10,701 bases of DNA from Spirochaetaceae bacterium (GCA_031265025.1 JAISDF010000150.1:1-10701); one strand, 5' to 3'. Shown: positions 1-7,013, counted from the first letter of the stretch. The notes: generated by a model not told the origin, from the letters alone. A program made the numbers and translations.

Positions 1-66
1 CTGCGCACCCAGGACAAGGGGGGCAAAAAAGAGGCATACGCCCAGAAGAATCATGTTTTTACGCAT
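1..66 (-). CDS. N-terminus of an exported protein (partial)
   Basis: Only the first 22 codons are inside the window; the rest lies beyond base 1. Read on the minus strand from the ATG at 66-64, the peptide starts MRKNMILLG and ends APLVLGAQ. That is a textbook Sec signal peptide: Arg/Lys at positions 2-3, a hydrophobic core at about 5-19, and a small-residue cleavage site (LGA|Q). No Cys follows the core in the visible part, so signal peptidase I rather than lipoprotein processing is likelier. An in-frame ATG at 78-76 is an alternative start that would add MAVL. Neither start has a convincing Shine-Dalgarno. The frame stays open upstream to about position 238 without another ATG, so the start is not certain. 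The mature protein cannot be identified from this fragment. Confidence 0.5.
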   Translation of the reverse strand, partial: MRKNMILLGVCLFFAPLVLGAQ

Positions 67-266
67 TAAAACCGCCATTATATTCAATATATCGTATAAA
101 CGGTAAAATTTCACTATGCCGCCGGTTTCGCGGCTCCTGTATTGCTGTTTTCGCTGTCTCGTGTACCAGGGCCAATATTTCTCCAAAATGTCCAAGTCAG
201 CGGAACAACGGGCCCCTTTCCGCTCTTTCCTATTATCGGTAAAAAAGGAGACTGCTATGCGGCCAA
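67..266. other. Intergenic region, no supported gene
   Basis: This low-GC stretch lies between the exported-protein start and the small-gene remnant. A strong Shine-Dalgarno-like AAAGGAG at about 244-250 on the plus strand precedes an ATG at 256, but that frame closes after seven codons. On the minus strand one frame is open across most of the region without an ATG. I see no RNA gene, clear terminator or repeat. Confidence 0.4.
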
Positions 267-519
267 TTATACCTCATTAATCGCTTTTTTCTGTTTCTCT
301 CTATATCCGCTCTGCGCGGTTGTCATATTGGCGGAAGACATTGCGGAGCCGTGTCCGGTGGGCTATACAGGCAAGGTGGAAGGCGTCTTTCGGAAAACCC
401 TGTACGCGGTAATGAATACGGCCGTTATGTTCCTCACCATCAGTAGCTAGACCTTTACGGCCTAAATCGATATTAACGACGGCTTGAAGAATTTTATTGA
501 TTAAGCCAGTCGGGCCCAT
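267..519 (-). pseudogene. Possible frameshifted small gene remnant
   Basis: On the minus strand an ORF begins at 519, overlapping the end of the 72-residue gene by 26 bases, and reads through INKILQAVVNIDLGRKGLA, VQGFPKDAFHLACIAHRTRL and then a less plausible tail to a TAG near 301. In the +1 frame, the same region reads NMTTAQSGYREKQKKAINEV and stops at TAA 267-269. That is a helical, Lys/Gln-rich ending that looks like a natural C-terminus. The simplest reading is one gene whose frame was broken around 310-345, possibly with a short deletion. No Shine-Dalgarno precedes 519, so translation would depend on coupling to the upstream gene. I have an unverified impression of similar sequences in other treponemes; function is unknown. 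The alternative is that both reading frames are chance. Confidence 0.35.
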
Positions 520-712
520 ATTCCGCTTCCGCTTCTGTCAAATTCCAGCCATATTTTATAAGAAAATCCGGGCCGAGATGTTCTTTGGCAAATTTTGCCA
601 GATAGGGCGGCATGGGTATTTGTTGCCGTATTTTTTCGGCTTCTTCCAGTTTACCCTGTTCTTCCAGTTCTATGGCCTTTACTCCGAGTTCTAAGTTTTC
701 GTGAAGGGTCAT
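494..712 (-). CDS. Small conserved-looking acidic protein, function unknown
   Basis: A 72-residue protein, MTLHENLEL to GPDWLNQ. It starts at ATG 712-710 behind a clear Shine-Dalgarno (AAGGAG, 8 nt from the ATG) and a plausible promoter at 734-763. The first half is an amphipathic helix pair rich in Glu and Lys (residues about 3-30, including ELEEQGKLEEAEKIRQQ). The second half is a compact motif, PMPPYLAKFAKEHLGPDFL, followed by an acidic end containing GWNLTEAEAEYGPDWL. There is no signal peptide or membrane segment, so it should be cytosolic. The composition, RBS and stop are those of a real gene. I do not recognise a named family. Size, the helical N-terminus and the following (broken) small gene would fit one half of a two-gene module such as toxin-antitoxin, but nothing in the sequence proves this. 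Confidence 0.7.
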   Translation of the reverse strand: MTLHENLELGVKAIELEEQGKLEEAEKIRQQIPMPPYLAKFAKEHLGPDFLIKYGWNLTEAEAEYGPDWLNQ

Positions 713-733
713 GGAGGCAGCTCCTTATGTTAA

Positions 734-763
734 AGTATAACGGCCTTTTGAAATTTTGGACAA
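734..763 (-). promoter_or_regulatory. Promoter for the 72-residue small gene
   Basis: Read on the minus strand there is TTGTCC (763-758), an 18-nt spacer and TATACT (739-734), about 22 bases upstream of the ATG. The -10 matches the consensus at 5 of 6 positions and the -35 at 4 of 6. It is divergent from the HAD promoter, and both contain the heptamer TGGACAA on the plus strand (757-763 and 792-798). Confidence 0.5.
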
Positions 764-789
764 GAGAGCAATTGAGAATTACCCGCCTT

Positions 790-821
790 TGTGGACAACA
801 TGATTCTTCTTATAGTATAAA
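790..821 (+). promoter_or_regulatory. Promoter of the HAD/coiled-coil operon
   Basis: Two overlapping readings are possible: TTGTGG (789-794), 16 nt, TATAGT (811-816); or TGGACA (792-797), 18 nt, TATAAA (816-821). The start codon is at 828, so transcription would begin between about 823 and 828, leaving a 5' leader of zero to five bases. There is no Shine-Dalgarno in front of the ATG, which fits a leaderless or nearly leaderless message. Confidence 0.5.
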
Positions 822-827
822 GAGTAT

Positions 828-1505
828 ATGAGAGAATCCCTGGGGGCTGTCGCTTTTGACCTGGACGGAACCCTCTATCCCAACTACCGTTTTTACCTTC
901 AACTGGTCTTTTTTGCCCTGAAGGAACACCGGCTCCTCATCGCTATGGGCAAGGCCAGGGATATACTCCATTCCGCGGTGGACAAAAGCGGGGACGCCGC
1001 CGGTTTTTACGAGCTTCAGGCAAGGCTTATGGCCGAAATCCTCAAGGATGACCCGGACATTGTCAGGGAAAAGACCGAAAAACTTATATACCGGGGCTGG
1101 GAGCCCCTGTTTCGCAATATCAAACTGTACGCCCATGTAAAGGAAAGCCTTGCGGCGATGCGGGACGCCGGGCTCAAGCTGGGGCTTCTGTCCGATTTTC
1201 CCCCTGAACGTAAACTAGAATACCTGGGCCTGGGCGGGCTTTTCGACGCCGTGTTCTGTTCCGAAGCGTCGGGCCATCTCAAGCCAGCGCCGGAACCTTT
1301 TCTGGAGCTTGCGAAGGCTCTCTGTGAGGATACTTCCCGTATTCTTTATGTGGGAAACAGCGTATCCTATGATATACTGGGGGCAAAGGGTGTGGGCATG
1401 AAAACCGCCCTCATACGCGCTCCGTCCCCGCTGCGGCGCGGGACAGGCGGGGCGGATATAGTGTTTTCCAGGTATCGTACACTGCGGAATCTTGTGTTAA
1501 GTTGA
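828..1505 (+). CDS. HAD-superfamily hydrolase (phosphatase-like)
   Basis: A 225-residue cytosolic haloacid-dehalogenase-type hydrolase, most likely a phosphatase acting on a small phosphorylated metabolite. All four HAD motifs are present: motif I DLDGT with nucleophile D11 and acid/base D13; motif II Ser122 in GLLSD; motif III Lys152 in LKPAPEPF; motif IV GNSVSYDILGA with Asp182 as Mg2+ ligand. The segment between motifs I and II (about 17-100) is a helical C1-type cap, as in phosphoglycolate phosphatase or YjjG-like enzymes. Length is normal for this subfamily. Substrate cannot be read from the sequence. The ATG at 828 places motif I at the usual distance from the N-terminus; no Shine-Dalgarno is visible. 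The coiled-coil gene follows after 7 nt, so the two are probably co-transcribed. Confidence 0.9.
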   Translation: MRESLGAVAFDLDGTLYPNYRFYLQLVFFALKEHRLLIAMGKARDILHSAVDKSGDAAGFYELQARLMAEILKDDPDIVREKTEKLIYRGWEPLFRNIKLYAHVKESLAAMRDAGLKLGLLSDFPPERKLEYLGLGGLFDAVFCSEASGHLKPAPEPFLELAKALCEDTSRILYVGNSVSYDILGAKGVGMKTALIRAPSPLRRGTGGADIVFSRYRTLRNLVLS

Positions 1506-1512
1506 GGGGCAA

Positions 1513-4500
1513 ATGGGGTTCTTTACTGTTGGGAATATCTTTACTCTGGCTATAACGGTTCTGGCTCTGGTACTCTACCGGCAGATTGACAAGCGTACCG
1601 ATTCGCTGGGAAAGCTCCGCAAATACGGCGAAAAACTCAAGGCCGATCTTGCCGCGTTTGTGGCCGGCCGGGAAGCGGCGGTCAGGGACTACGCGGTAGA
1701 GCTGGATGTCCAGCAGAAGGCCGCCAAAGAGCTGATGAAGCGCCTTGTGGTAACCGATGACGAGCTTGCCGGCAAGGCCGAGGCTGTTTCCAAAATCGAC
1801 GAAAAAATCAGCGCCTATGACGCTTCGCTGGAAGAACTGGTGCGCATGACAGGCAGGGTCCAGGAAAACCTGGGCCGCATACGGGAAGAATCGGTCTTTG
1901 TCGAAAATTCCGCCCGCAGGATAGGCGAGGCCAGGACCAAACTGGAGGAACTTGAGAAAAACCTCGGCGGTCTGGAGCTTCGTTTTGAGAAGGAAAACGC
2001 CGAAATTCTGGAAAAAACCGCCGACGCCGTAAGCGCCTCGGTGCGTTCAACGGTTTCCGGCCTTCAAACTACGGTAGAAAACGTGGAGCGCCAGGTTGAA
2101 GACCACCGGAACGCGGTATCCATGATAGAGCAGCAGCGCAAGGCCAGCCTTGCCAGGGACATAGAAATCATCAACAAAACCCTCAGGGAGGCGGTGGAAA
2201 AGGCCGGTTCCCGGGCCGACCGCATGGAAGAAGCCGCCCTGGTCAAACTCAAGGATCAGGCCCTTGAAAGGGTCAAGCGCTTCCAGACCGCTGTCGAGGA
2301 AAAAATCTCGCTCTGTCAGGAGAACGCCAGGGCGCGGGTGCAGGAAGTGCAGGGCCTGGTCAAGTCCTATAAGGATGAATGGAAGACCGACCATAACGAG
2401 CTTGAAGCGAGGCAGAAGGCCTACCGTGACGAGTGGAAGCGCGAGGCCCAGGAACTCAACGGCCTTGCCAAAGCCCAGAAGGAAGGCCTCAAGCGGGAGC
2501 TTCAGGAACTTCAGGGCCTTATCAAAGCCCAGGAAGAAGCCTGGCGGGATACCCTTGCCGAAACCGAGCGCCGCATTCTGGAAGACGCGCTCCGGCGCGG
2601 CGAGGAGTACACATCCCTTCAAAATGAACAGTTCCGCCGTGTTGAAAGCCTTTCCGACGATGTCGGCGGCCTTGAGGCCGAACTCAGGCGTTCCATGGAA
2701 GACGCGGAAAACCGGGTCAGGTCCGACTTCGCCCGTTTTGAGCAGGAAGCCGCCGGGACAAGGAGCCGCATTGCCTCATCCTACGAGGCTTCGGCCGAAA
2801 GGCTTAGGGAAGGCATCGCCGGTCTTGAACAGGAACTCAACGCCCTCAAGTCCAGCGCCTACGAGAATGTATCCGAAAAACTCAAAGTCTTTGAGGATGA
2901 ATTCTTTGCCGATCTTGCCAAACGGAGCGGCGAGATAGACCGGCGGCTCGACGAATGGAAGGGCGAGCTTGACGGCAAGCTCCTTTCCCTTGGGGACGAG
3001 GCCGGGGAAGAGCGGCGGAGCCTTGAAAGGGCGTTTACCGAAGACCTTAAACAGCGTTTTTCCGACGAAAATACCCGTCTGGTCTCCGAATTGGCCCACC
3101 TCAAGGCCGAAACCGGGGCCTTTGAGGAAGGCATACGGGATGTGATGAGCGAAACCGACCGTTCCATAACTTCCCTCAGGGAACAGCTTGAACAGGACCT
3201 CCGGGACGCCCGGCAGGGGGCGGAAAATACCGTCAAATCGGAACTTGCCCGGTATGAACTTGACCTTGCCGAAAAGATAAAACAGGGCCAGCGGGATCTG
3301 GAAGCCGCCATCAGGGATATGGAAGGCGGCGTGGAAGAAAGGCGCGCGGAGATCAACAGCCTCCTTGAGGATTCCCGGACCGGGGTCGAAAGCTGGAAGG
3401 CGAAACTCGGCGTCCAGATCAGGGAAGCCGAAAGTTCCCTTGAAGAAGTACGGCGCAGGACCAGGGAACTCGGCGCGGAAAACGACGAGCGCTTTACCGC
3501 GACGCGCCAGGCCATCAAGGAGATACAGGAAGAAGCCGACGCCCGGCGTGACGAACTTTTTTCCCGTACCGAAGACCAGGCACGGGTTCTGGACAACGCC
3601 ATCAAGGACGCCGACCGGCGGCTCAGGGAATTTGCCGGCCAGACCCGGCTTTTTGAAGAAGCCGACGCCCTGCGCGTCGAACTGAACCGGAAAATCGAGG
3701 ACCTCTCAGGCGATCTTAACCGCCTCGAACAGCGCCGCTCCGAGGCCGCCGCTCTTGAGGGCCAGTTTGTCAAAATCAAGCGTCTCGAAGACGAAGTCAA
3801 CGCCAAGATGACCCGTTTCCTCTCGGAAAAACGGCGCATTGAACTCATGGAAGCCGACTTTAACCGGCTGCTCCAGACCTCCGAGGCGGTCGAGGAAAAA
3901 CTTGTTCAGGTTTCTTCCTCAGACGACACCCTCCAGGCCATGCAGGTGCAGTTACGCAAAATCACCGACGCCATAGGCGAGAGCGAGGACCGCTTTCAGC
4001 GCATCGAAAAAAAGAACCAGATTCTTGAGGCTACCAATGCCGGCATAGACAGGAACTTCAAGTCCCTCAGGGAAGCCGAAGAAAGCGGCGCCCGCCTTGA
4101 CGCCCAAATGAAGAAACTTTTGGGCGACCTCGATGAGGTCCGCTCCTCGGTGGAAATTCTCAGCAGCGAGCAGGCAAAGGTCCAGGAGGCCGCCGAACAG
4201 GCCGCCGGCCTTGACGAAACCCTCAAAGACATCGAGGGACGAATCGAGGCCATGAATGTGGCCAGGGAATGGCTTGCCAAAACCGAATCCCGCCTCCAGC
4301 AGATTTCAAAAGACGCCCAGGAAGAAGTCAAACTCCTCGGCGCTCTCCTTAAAAAGGAAGGCTCCAAAGGCAAACCCTCGGGCCGGGGCGCGCCCACCAT
4401 CGCCGACCGGGAAAACGTGGTGCGCCTTGCCCACCAGGGCTGGAAACGCGAAGAAATAGCCAGAGCCCTGAACCTTTCCCTTGGCGAGGTTGAACTCATC

Positions 4501-4524
4501 CTGGAACTGCCCCAAAAAGATTAG
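1513..4524 (+). CDS. SpiroCoCo-type membrane-anchored long coiled-coil protein
   Basis: A 1003-residue protein starting at ATG 1513 behind a GAGGGG Shine-Dalgarno. Residues about 4-22 (VGNIFTLAITVLALVLY) form one transmembrane helix, followed by basic residues (RQIDKR). This places the bulk in the cytoplasm if the basic flank stays inside. Residues about 25-940 are almost unbroken coiled coil, rich in Glu, Arg, Lys and Ala with very few Pro or Gly. Residues 279-350 are four exact-length 18-residue repeats. The last roughly 40 residues (961-1003) follow a Gly/Lys-rich linker and contain a helix-turn-helix-like unit, RLAHQGWKREEIARALNLS then GEVELILEL, as in short C-terminal domains of DUF6115/DUF2802-type membrane proteins. 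The whole plan matches the spirochaete-restricted SpiroCoCo family from memory. A scaffold or cytoskeletal role at the membrane is plausible; the biochemical function is unknown. Confidence 0.85.
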   Translation: MGFFTVGNIFTLAITVLALVLYRQIDKRTDSLGKLRKYGEKLKADLAAFVAGREAAVRDYAVELDVQQKAAKELMKRLVVTDDELAGKAEAVSKIDEKISAYDASLEELVRMTGRVQENLGRIREESVFVENSARRIGEARTKLEELEKNLGGLELRFEKENAEILEKTADAVSASVRSTVSGLQTTVENVERQVEDHRNAVSMIEQQRKASLARDIEIINKTLREAVEKAGSRADRMEEAALVKLKDQALERVKRFQTAVEEKISLCQENARARVQEVQGLVKSYKDEWKTDHNELEARQKAYRDEWKREAQELNGLAKAQKEGLKRELQELQGLIKAQEEAWRDTLAETERRILEDALRRGEEYTSLQNEQFRRVESLSDDVGGLEAELRRSMEDAENRVRSDFARFEQEAAGTRSRIASSYEASAERLREGIAGLEQELNALKSSAYENVSEKLKVFEDEFFADLAKRSGEIDRRLDEWKGELDGKLLSLGDEAGEERRSLERAFTEDLKQRFSDENTRLVSELAHLKAETGAFEEGIRDVMSETDRSITSLREQLEQDLRDARQGAENTVKSELARYELDLAEKIKQGQRDLEAAIRDMEGGVEERRAEINSLLEDSRTGVESWKAKLGVQIREAESSLEEVRRRTRELGAENDERFTATRQAIKEIQEEADARRDELFSRTEDQARVLDNAIKDADRRLREFAGQTRLFEEADALRVELNRKIEDLSGDLNRLEQRRSEAAALEGQFVKIKRLEDEVNAKMTRFLSEKRRIELMEADFNRLLQTSEAVEEKLVQVSSSDDTLQAMQVQLRKITDAIGESEDRFQRIEKKNQILEATNAGIDRNFKSLREAEESGARLDAQMKKLLGDLDEVRSSVEILSSEQAKVQEAAEQAAGLDETLKDIEGRIEAMNVAREWLAKTESRLQQISKDAQEEVKLLGALLKKEGSKGKPSGRGAPTIADRENVVRLAHQGWKREEIARALNLSLGEVELILELPQKD
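2347..2562 (+). repeat. Four tandem 54-bp / 18-residue repeats in the coiled coil
   Basis: Residues 279-350 of the coiled-coil protein split into four units of exactly 18 residues: VQGLVKSYKDEWKTDHNE, LEARQKAYRDEWKREAQE, LNGLAKAQKEGLKRELQE and LQGLIKAQEEAWRDTLAE. Conserved positions are a start Leu/Val, Lys6, an acidic residue at 10, Trp/Leu12 and final Glu18. Eighteen residues over five helical turns is 3.6 per turn, close to an undistorted alpha helix. This differs from the 3.5 of canonical heptads, so the segment should be a nearly straight coiled coil. Unit boundaries are set by eye. Confidence 0.75.
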
Positions 4525-4539
4525 GCTTGTCCGGCGGCC

Positions 4540-4559
4540 CGGCCGCTTGCCCGCGGCCG
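4540..4559 (+). terminator. GC-rich hairpin after the coiled-coil gene
   Basis: CGGCCGC (4540-4546), a six-base loop and GCGGCCG (4553-4559) form a 7-bp perfect stem 15 bases after the stop codon. There is no T-run directly after it, so it is a weak candidate for intrinsic termination. It may instead be an mRNA-stabilising or Rho-linked 3' structure. Confidence 0.3.
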
Positions 4560-4606
4560 CGATCCATTCACGTTTTGTAATTTCTCGTCTCATTGTTGTT
4601 TTTTTC

Positions 4607-4635
4607 TTGACATACCCAAATTTCTGTGGTATAAC
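4607..4635 (+). promoter_or_regulatory. Strong sigma-70-type promoter of the first flavoprotein
   Basis: TTGACA (4607-4612) is a perfect -35, followed by exactly 17 nt and TATAAC (4630-4635), 5 of 6 to the -10 consensus. This is the best promoter in the window. Transcription should start near 4642, giving a 5' leader of about 125 nt before the ATG at 4768. The leader is AT-rich at first and ends with a tandem duplication next to the ribosome-binding site. I recognise no riboswitch in it. Confidence 0.75.
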
Positions 4636-4725
4636 AATTAGATAAAAATATATCGAATTAGACCATATAAAGCATAGAGGGATATTACAAGGCAGGATGT
4701 GGCAGACGTAAAAGTTTGCTTTCAT

Positions 4726-4759
4726 CATAGATTGTTTTCAGGCATAGACTGTTTTCAGG
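4726..4759 (+). repeat. 17-bp tandem duplication abutting the ribosome-binding site
   Basis: CATAGATTGTTTTCAGG (4726-4742) is followed without a gap by CATAGACTGTTTTCAGG (4743-4759), differing at a single base. The end of the second copy supplies the start of the Shine-Dalgarno AGGAGG (4757-4762), five bases before the ATG at 4768. The first copy ends in AGG only, so it does not make a full second ribosome-binding site. Confidence 0.9.
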
Positions 4760-4767
4760 AGGAAAGA

Positions 4768-6744
4768 ATGAAAAGGACGCTTAAAGTGTTCCTTCCCCTG
4801 GTGATTACCGCGGCCGCTCTCATTATCGCCGCGTGTAATACGCAGGGAAGCAGTACGGTTCCGTCCGGCAAGCCCGCCGCTCCGGTGGCTTCACGAACGG
4901 TAACGCCCCTTAGACCCGGTACCTATACCGAGGATGTCGCGGGTAATGCCCTGGGGTTTAAGGTAGAAGTCGTGCTCTCGGCCAACAGGATCGAGAAGGT
5001 AACGGTTGTCTCTCATAATGATACTCCTGGAATTGCCCAAGCCGCTATCGATGTCATCCCCGCCGCCATTGTGAGCCAGCAGAGTACCGGTATTGATGTC
5101 GTGGCCGGGGCTTCGCGGACTTCCGGCGCCATCATCGCGGCTGTCGAAAAAGCCATTACCGATGCGGGCGGCCGGCCCCAGGAGTACAGAGTTACCGGGA
5201 CCAGCTTTTACCTGAGCAGGGAAGCCCTGCTTAACCCTGTCGGGACCCCCCGCGGTCCTGTAACGGCTCCCGGCCGCTGGGACGAGACCTATGACGTTGT
5301 TGTTGTCGGCGCGGGCTATGCGGGCGCCGCCGCGGCCTATGCCGCCCAGACCCAGGGCGCCAGGACCGTACTGATCGAGAAGATGCCCTTTATCGGCGGA
5401 AACTCCCAGATCAATGGCGGCGTATGGGCTTCTTATACCAGCAAACTCGCCGCTGATTTACAGCGGAGAAAGAACCTTACCCCGGATACCGCCGCGAAGC
5501 ACATCGAAGACACCATAAAGGGCGGCGACTATATGAGCCGGGAAGATATGGTCAAAAACATGGTATACGGGTCTCCCTTCTACCTTGACCTGATGCTTGA
5601 TAACGGCCTTGTAGTCCGCGACTCCCTTACCATGCCCGGCGGTCACTATGGTTTCAGGACCTATACCCTTGAGCACGAGCAGGGCTTTGATATTACCGAA
5701 GTCCAGAAAAGGCTCCTCGCCCAGTCGGGTGTTACTGTTAAGCTCAATACCAAACTGGTCCGCATCTACCGTGACGGCAATCAGACCGGGCCGGTAGTAG
5801 GCATTGCGGTATACACTGCCGAAGGCATCAGGACCATCAGGGCCACCAAGGCGGTAATCCTTACCACCGGCGGGTTCAGCGCCAATATCCCCATGAGGTC
5901 GGCCCAGGTTCCCTCCCTGACCGACGCGATGCCCACCACCAACCAGATCAGCCAGACCGGCGAGGGCATACTCTATGCCCAGGAAATCGGCTCCCAGACC
6001 ATGCAGCAGAGCTATATCCAGCTCTATCCCTTTGCCGACCCCAATACCGGCGTTCTGGACGCCTATGCGGTTATCCCCTTCTCAGGGCCTTCTTCAGGCG
6101 TTGTGTATGTGGATTACAAGGGTGAACGCTATGTCAACGAAGGTGAACGCCGCGACGTAAACGCCAAGGCGGCCATGGATTCGGGCGGTTTCCCCGCTTT
6201 CTGTATCCTGGACCAGAAAATCGTTGACCAGGGCGGATTTACCGGCCAGGATACCGTAAATCGCGGTATTGAAAACGGCCGTATCTTCAAGGCCAATACC
6301 CTTGAGGAACTTGCCAGTCAGATCGCCGCGCATTCCTATCGCAGCCCTTCGGGTGTGCCGGGTAATGTCAACATCGCTCCGGGGACCCTGACCAGGACCA
6401 TCGAGACCCACAACGGTTATGTCAGGTCCCGCCAGGATCCCGCCTTCAACAAGGTGATTACGACGGCCATGTTGACCATTGACGCGCCCCCGTACTATGC
6501 CATACCCCAGTGGCCTTCTGTCCACCATACTATGGGCGGCCTTATCACCACGAACAAGCTGGAAGTCGTTGACCTCTTTGGCAACGTGATTCCCAACTTC
6601 TTCGCGGCCGGTGAAGTTACCGGCGGAGTCCACGGCACCAACCGTCTTGGCTCCAATGCCGGACCCGACGCCTGCGTAAACGGCTATATTGCCGGATATT
6701 ACGCGGTAACGGGAGACGTACCTGCCTTTATAAAGGGTAAATAA
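4768..6744 (+). CDS. Lipoprotein FMN_bind / FAD_binding_2 reductase (fumarate- or urocanate-reductase-like)
   Basis: A 658-residue extracytosolic flavoprotein that should pass electrons from FMN to FAD to reduce an unsaturated organic acid. The start at 4768 is set by AGGAGG five bases upstream and by the signal peptide. Residues 1-23 are a lipoprotein signal (basic MKRTLK, hydrophobic core, lipobox ending IAAC23). Residues about 50-135 are an FMN_bind domain with the ApbE-type motif D110-VVAGAS, Ser116 being the probable flavinylation site. Residues about 175-650 are FAD_binding_2: VVGAGYAG at 179-186 and the ribose-binding Glu204. Counterparts of Shewanella Fcc3 catalytic residues are R462 (VNEGERRD), H586/H587 (VHHTMGG) and R626 (VHGTNRLGSNA). 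Fcc3 His365 corresponds to Tyr420 (QLYP). The N-terminal multihaem domain of Fcc3 is absent, as in UrdA-type enzymes. It has its own promoter and terminator. Substrate is not established. Confidence 0.88.
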   Translation: MKRTLKVFLPLVITAAALIIAACNTQGSSTVPSGKPAAPVASRTVTPLRPGTYTEDVAGNALGFKVEVVLSANRIEKVTVVSHNDTPGIAQAAIDVIPAAIVSQQSTGIDVVAGASRTSGAIIAAVEKAITDAGGRPQEYRVTGTSFYLSREALLNPVGTPRGPVTAPGRWDETYDVVVVGAGYAGAAAAYAAQTQGARTVLIEKMPFIGGNSQINGGVWASYTSKLAADLQRRKNLTPDTAAKHIEDTIKGGDYMSREDMVKNMVYGSPFYLDLMLDNGLVVRDSLTMPGGHYGFRTYTLEHEQGFDITEVQKRLLAQSGVTVKLNTKLVRIYRDGNQTGPVVGIAVYTAEGIRTIRATKAVILTTGGFSANIPMRSAQVPSLTDAMPTTNQISQTGEGILYAQEIGSQTMQQSYIQLYPFADPNTGVLDAYAVIPFSGPSSGVVYVDYKGERYVNEGERRDVNAKAAMDSGGFPAFCILDQKIVDQGGFTGQDTVNRGIENGRIFKANTLEELASQIAAHSYRSPSGVPGNVNIAPGTLTRTIETHNGYVRSRQDPAFNKVITTAMLTIDAPPYYAIPQWPSVHHTMGGLITTNKLEVVDLFGNVIPNFFAAGEVTGGVHGTNRLGSNAGPDACVNGYIAGYYAVTGDVPAFIKGK

Positions 6745-6753
6745 CCAAAAAGG

Positions 6754-6788
6754 CCGGGAAGGGCATAAGCCTTTCCCGGTTTTTTTTT
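6754..6788 (+). terminator. Intrinsic terminator of the first flavoprotein
   Basis: Eleven-base-pair stem (CCGGGAAGGGC, 6754-6764, with GCCTTTCCCGG, 6769-6779, one G-T wobble), loop ATAA and a run of nine T (6780-6788). It begins 9 bases after the stop codon. The A-run before the stem makes it partly usable from the other strand. Confidence 0.95.
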
Positions 6789-6938
6789 GCCCCGGCCAAA
6801 AACCCGGCGTCAGCCCCGCAATATTCCTCTCTATAACTATGAATTTGCGGCTTTTAGCGAGATTTGTCTGACAACCCCGGTTTCCGAACAAATTCTATCA
6901 AAATGTCATTTTTTTTAGGTAAAAAAGCTTGTTTCTTG
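6789..6938. other. Spacer between terminator and next promoter
   Basis: No coding potential that I can support. The second half is AT-rich, with T-runs around 6909-6916 and 6945-6951 and a run of A at 6921-6926. This is the kind of upstream DNA that can bend or act as an UP-like element for the promoter at 6939-6967. No operator palindrome stands out. Confidence 0.4.
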
Positions 6939-6967
6939 TTGCTATTTTTTTATAAATAGGATATAAC
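6939..6967 (+). promoter_or_regulatory. Promoter of the second flavoprotein leader
   Basis: TTGCTA (6939-6944), 17-nt spacer, TATAAC (6962-6967), matching the consensus 4/6 and 5/6. Spacing and -10 are identical to the promoter of the first flavoprotein. Transcription should start near 6974, which leaves roughly 290 nt before the start codon at 7267. Confidence 0.6.
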
Positions 6968-7013
6968 TAAAATTACGTTAAAAGAGCCGGTACTGTCGAT
7001 AGGAGATAGTCTT

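Noticed and set aside
67..238. Open minus-strand frame upstream of the partial signal peptide
   Set aside because: No ATG until 78, and the signal peptide needs a start at 66 or 78; the extension is more likely chance.
142..450. 102-codon plus-strand open frame with hydrophobic stretches
   Set aside because: Non-ATG start, no ribosome-binding site, and opposite a more protein-like minus-strand reading.
2047..2622. 191-codon minus-strand open frame
   Set aside because: Shadow of the coiled-coil gene; no ribosome-binding site and no domain-like pattern.
2859..3848. 329-codon minus-strand open frame opposite the coiled-coil gene
   Set aside because: It is Ser/Arg-rich low-complexity sequence, as expected from the antisense of Glu/Ala/Arg-rich coiled-coil codons with high GC; the plus strand has the SD, membrane helix and conserved plan.
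4699..4767. Earlier in-frame GTG start of the first flavoprotein (23 extra residues)
   Set aside because: The extension would put His/Cys-rich sequence in front of a perfect lipoprotein signal, and the AGGAGG five bases before 4768 marks the real start.
6094..6891. 265-codon minus-strand open frame opposite the end of the first flavoprotein
   Set aside because: It would read through the intrinsic terminator hairpin and lies opposite the conserved FAD-domain motifs; no signals of its own.
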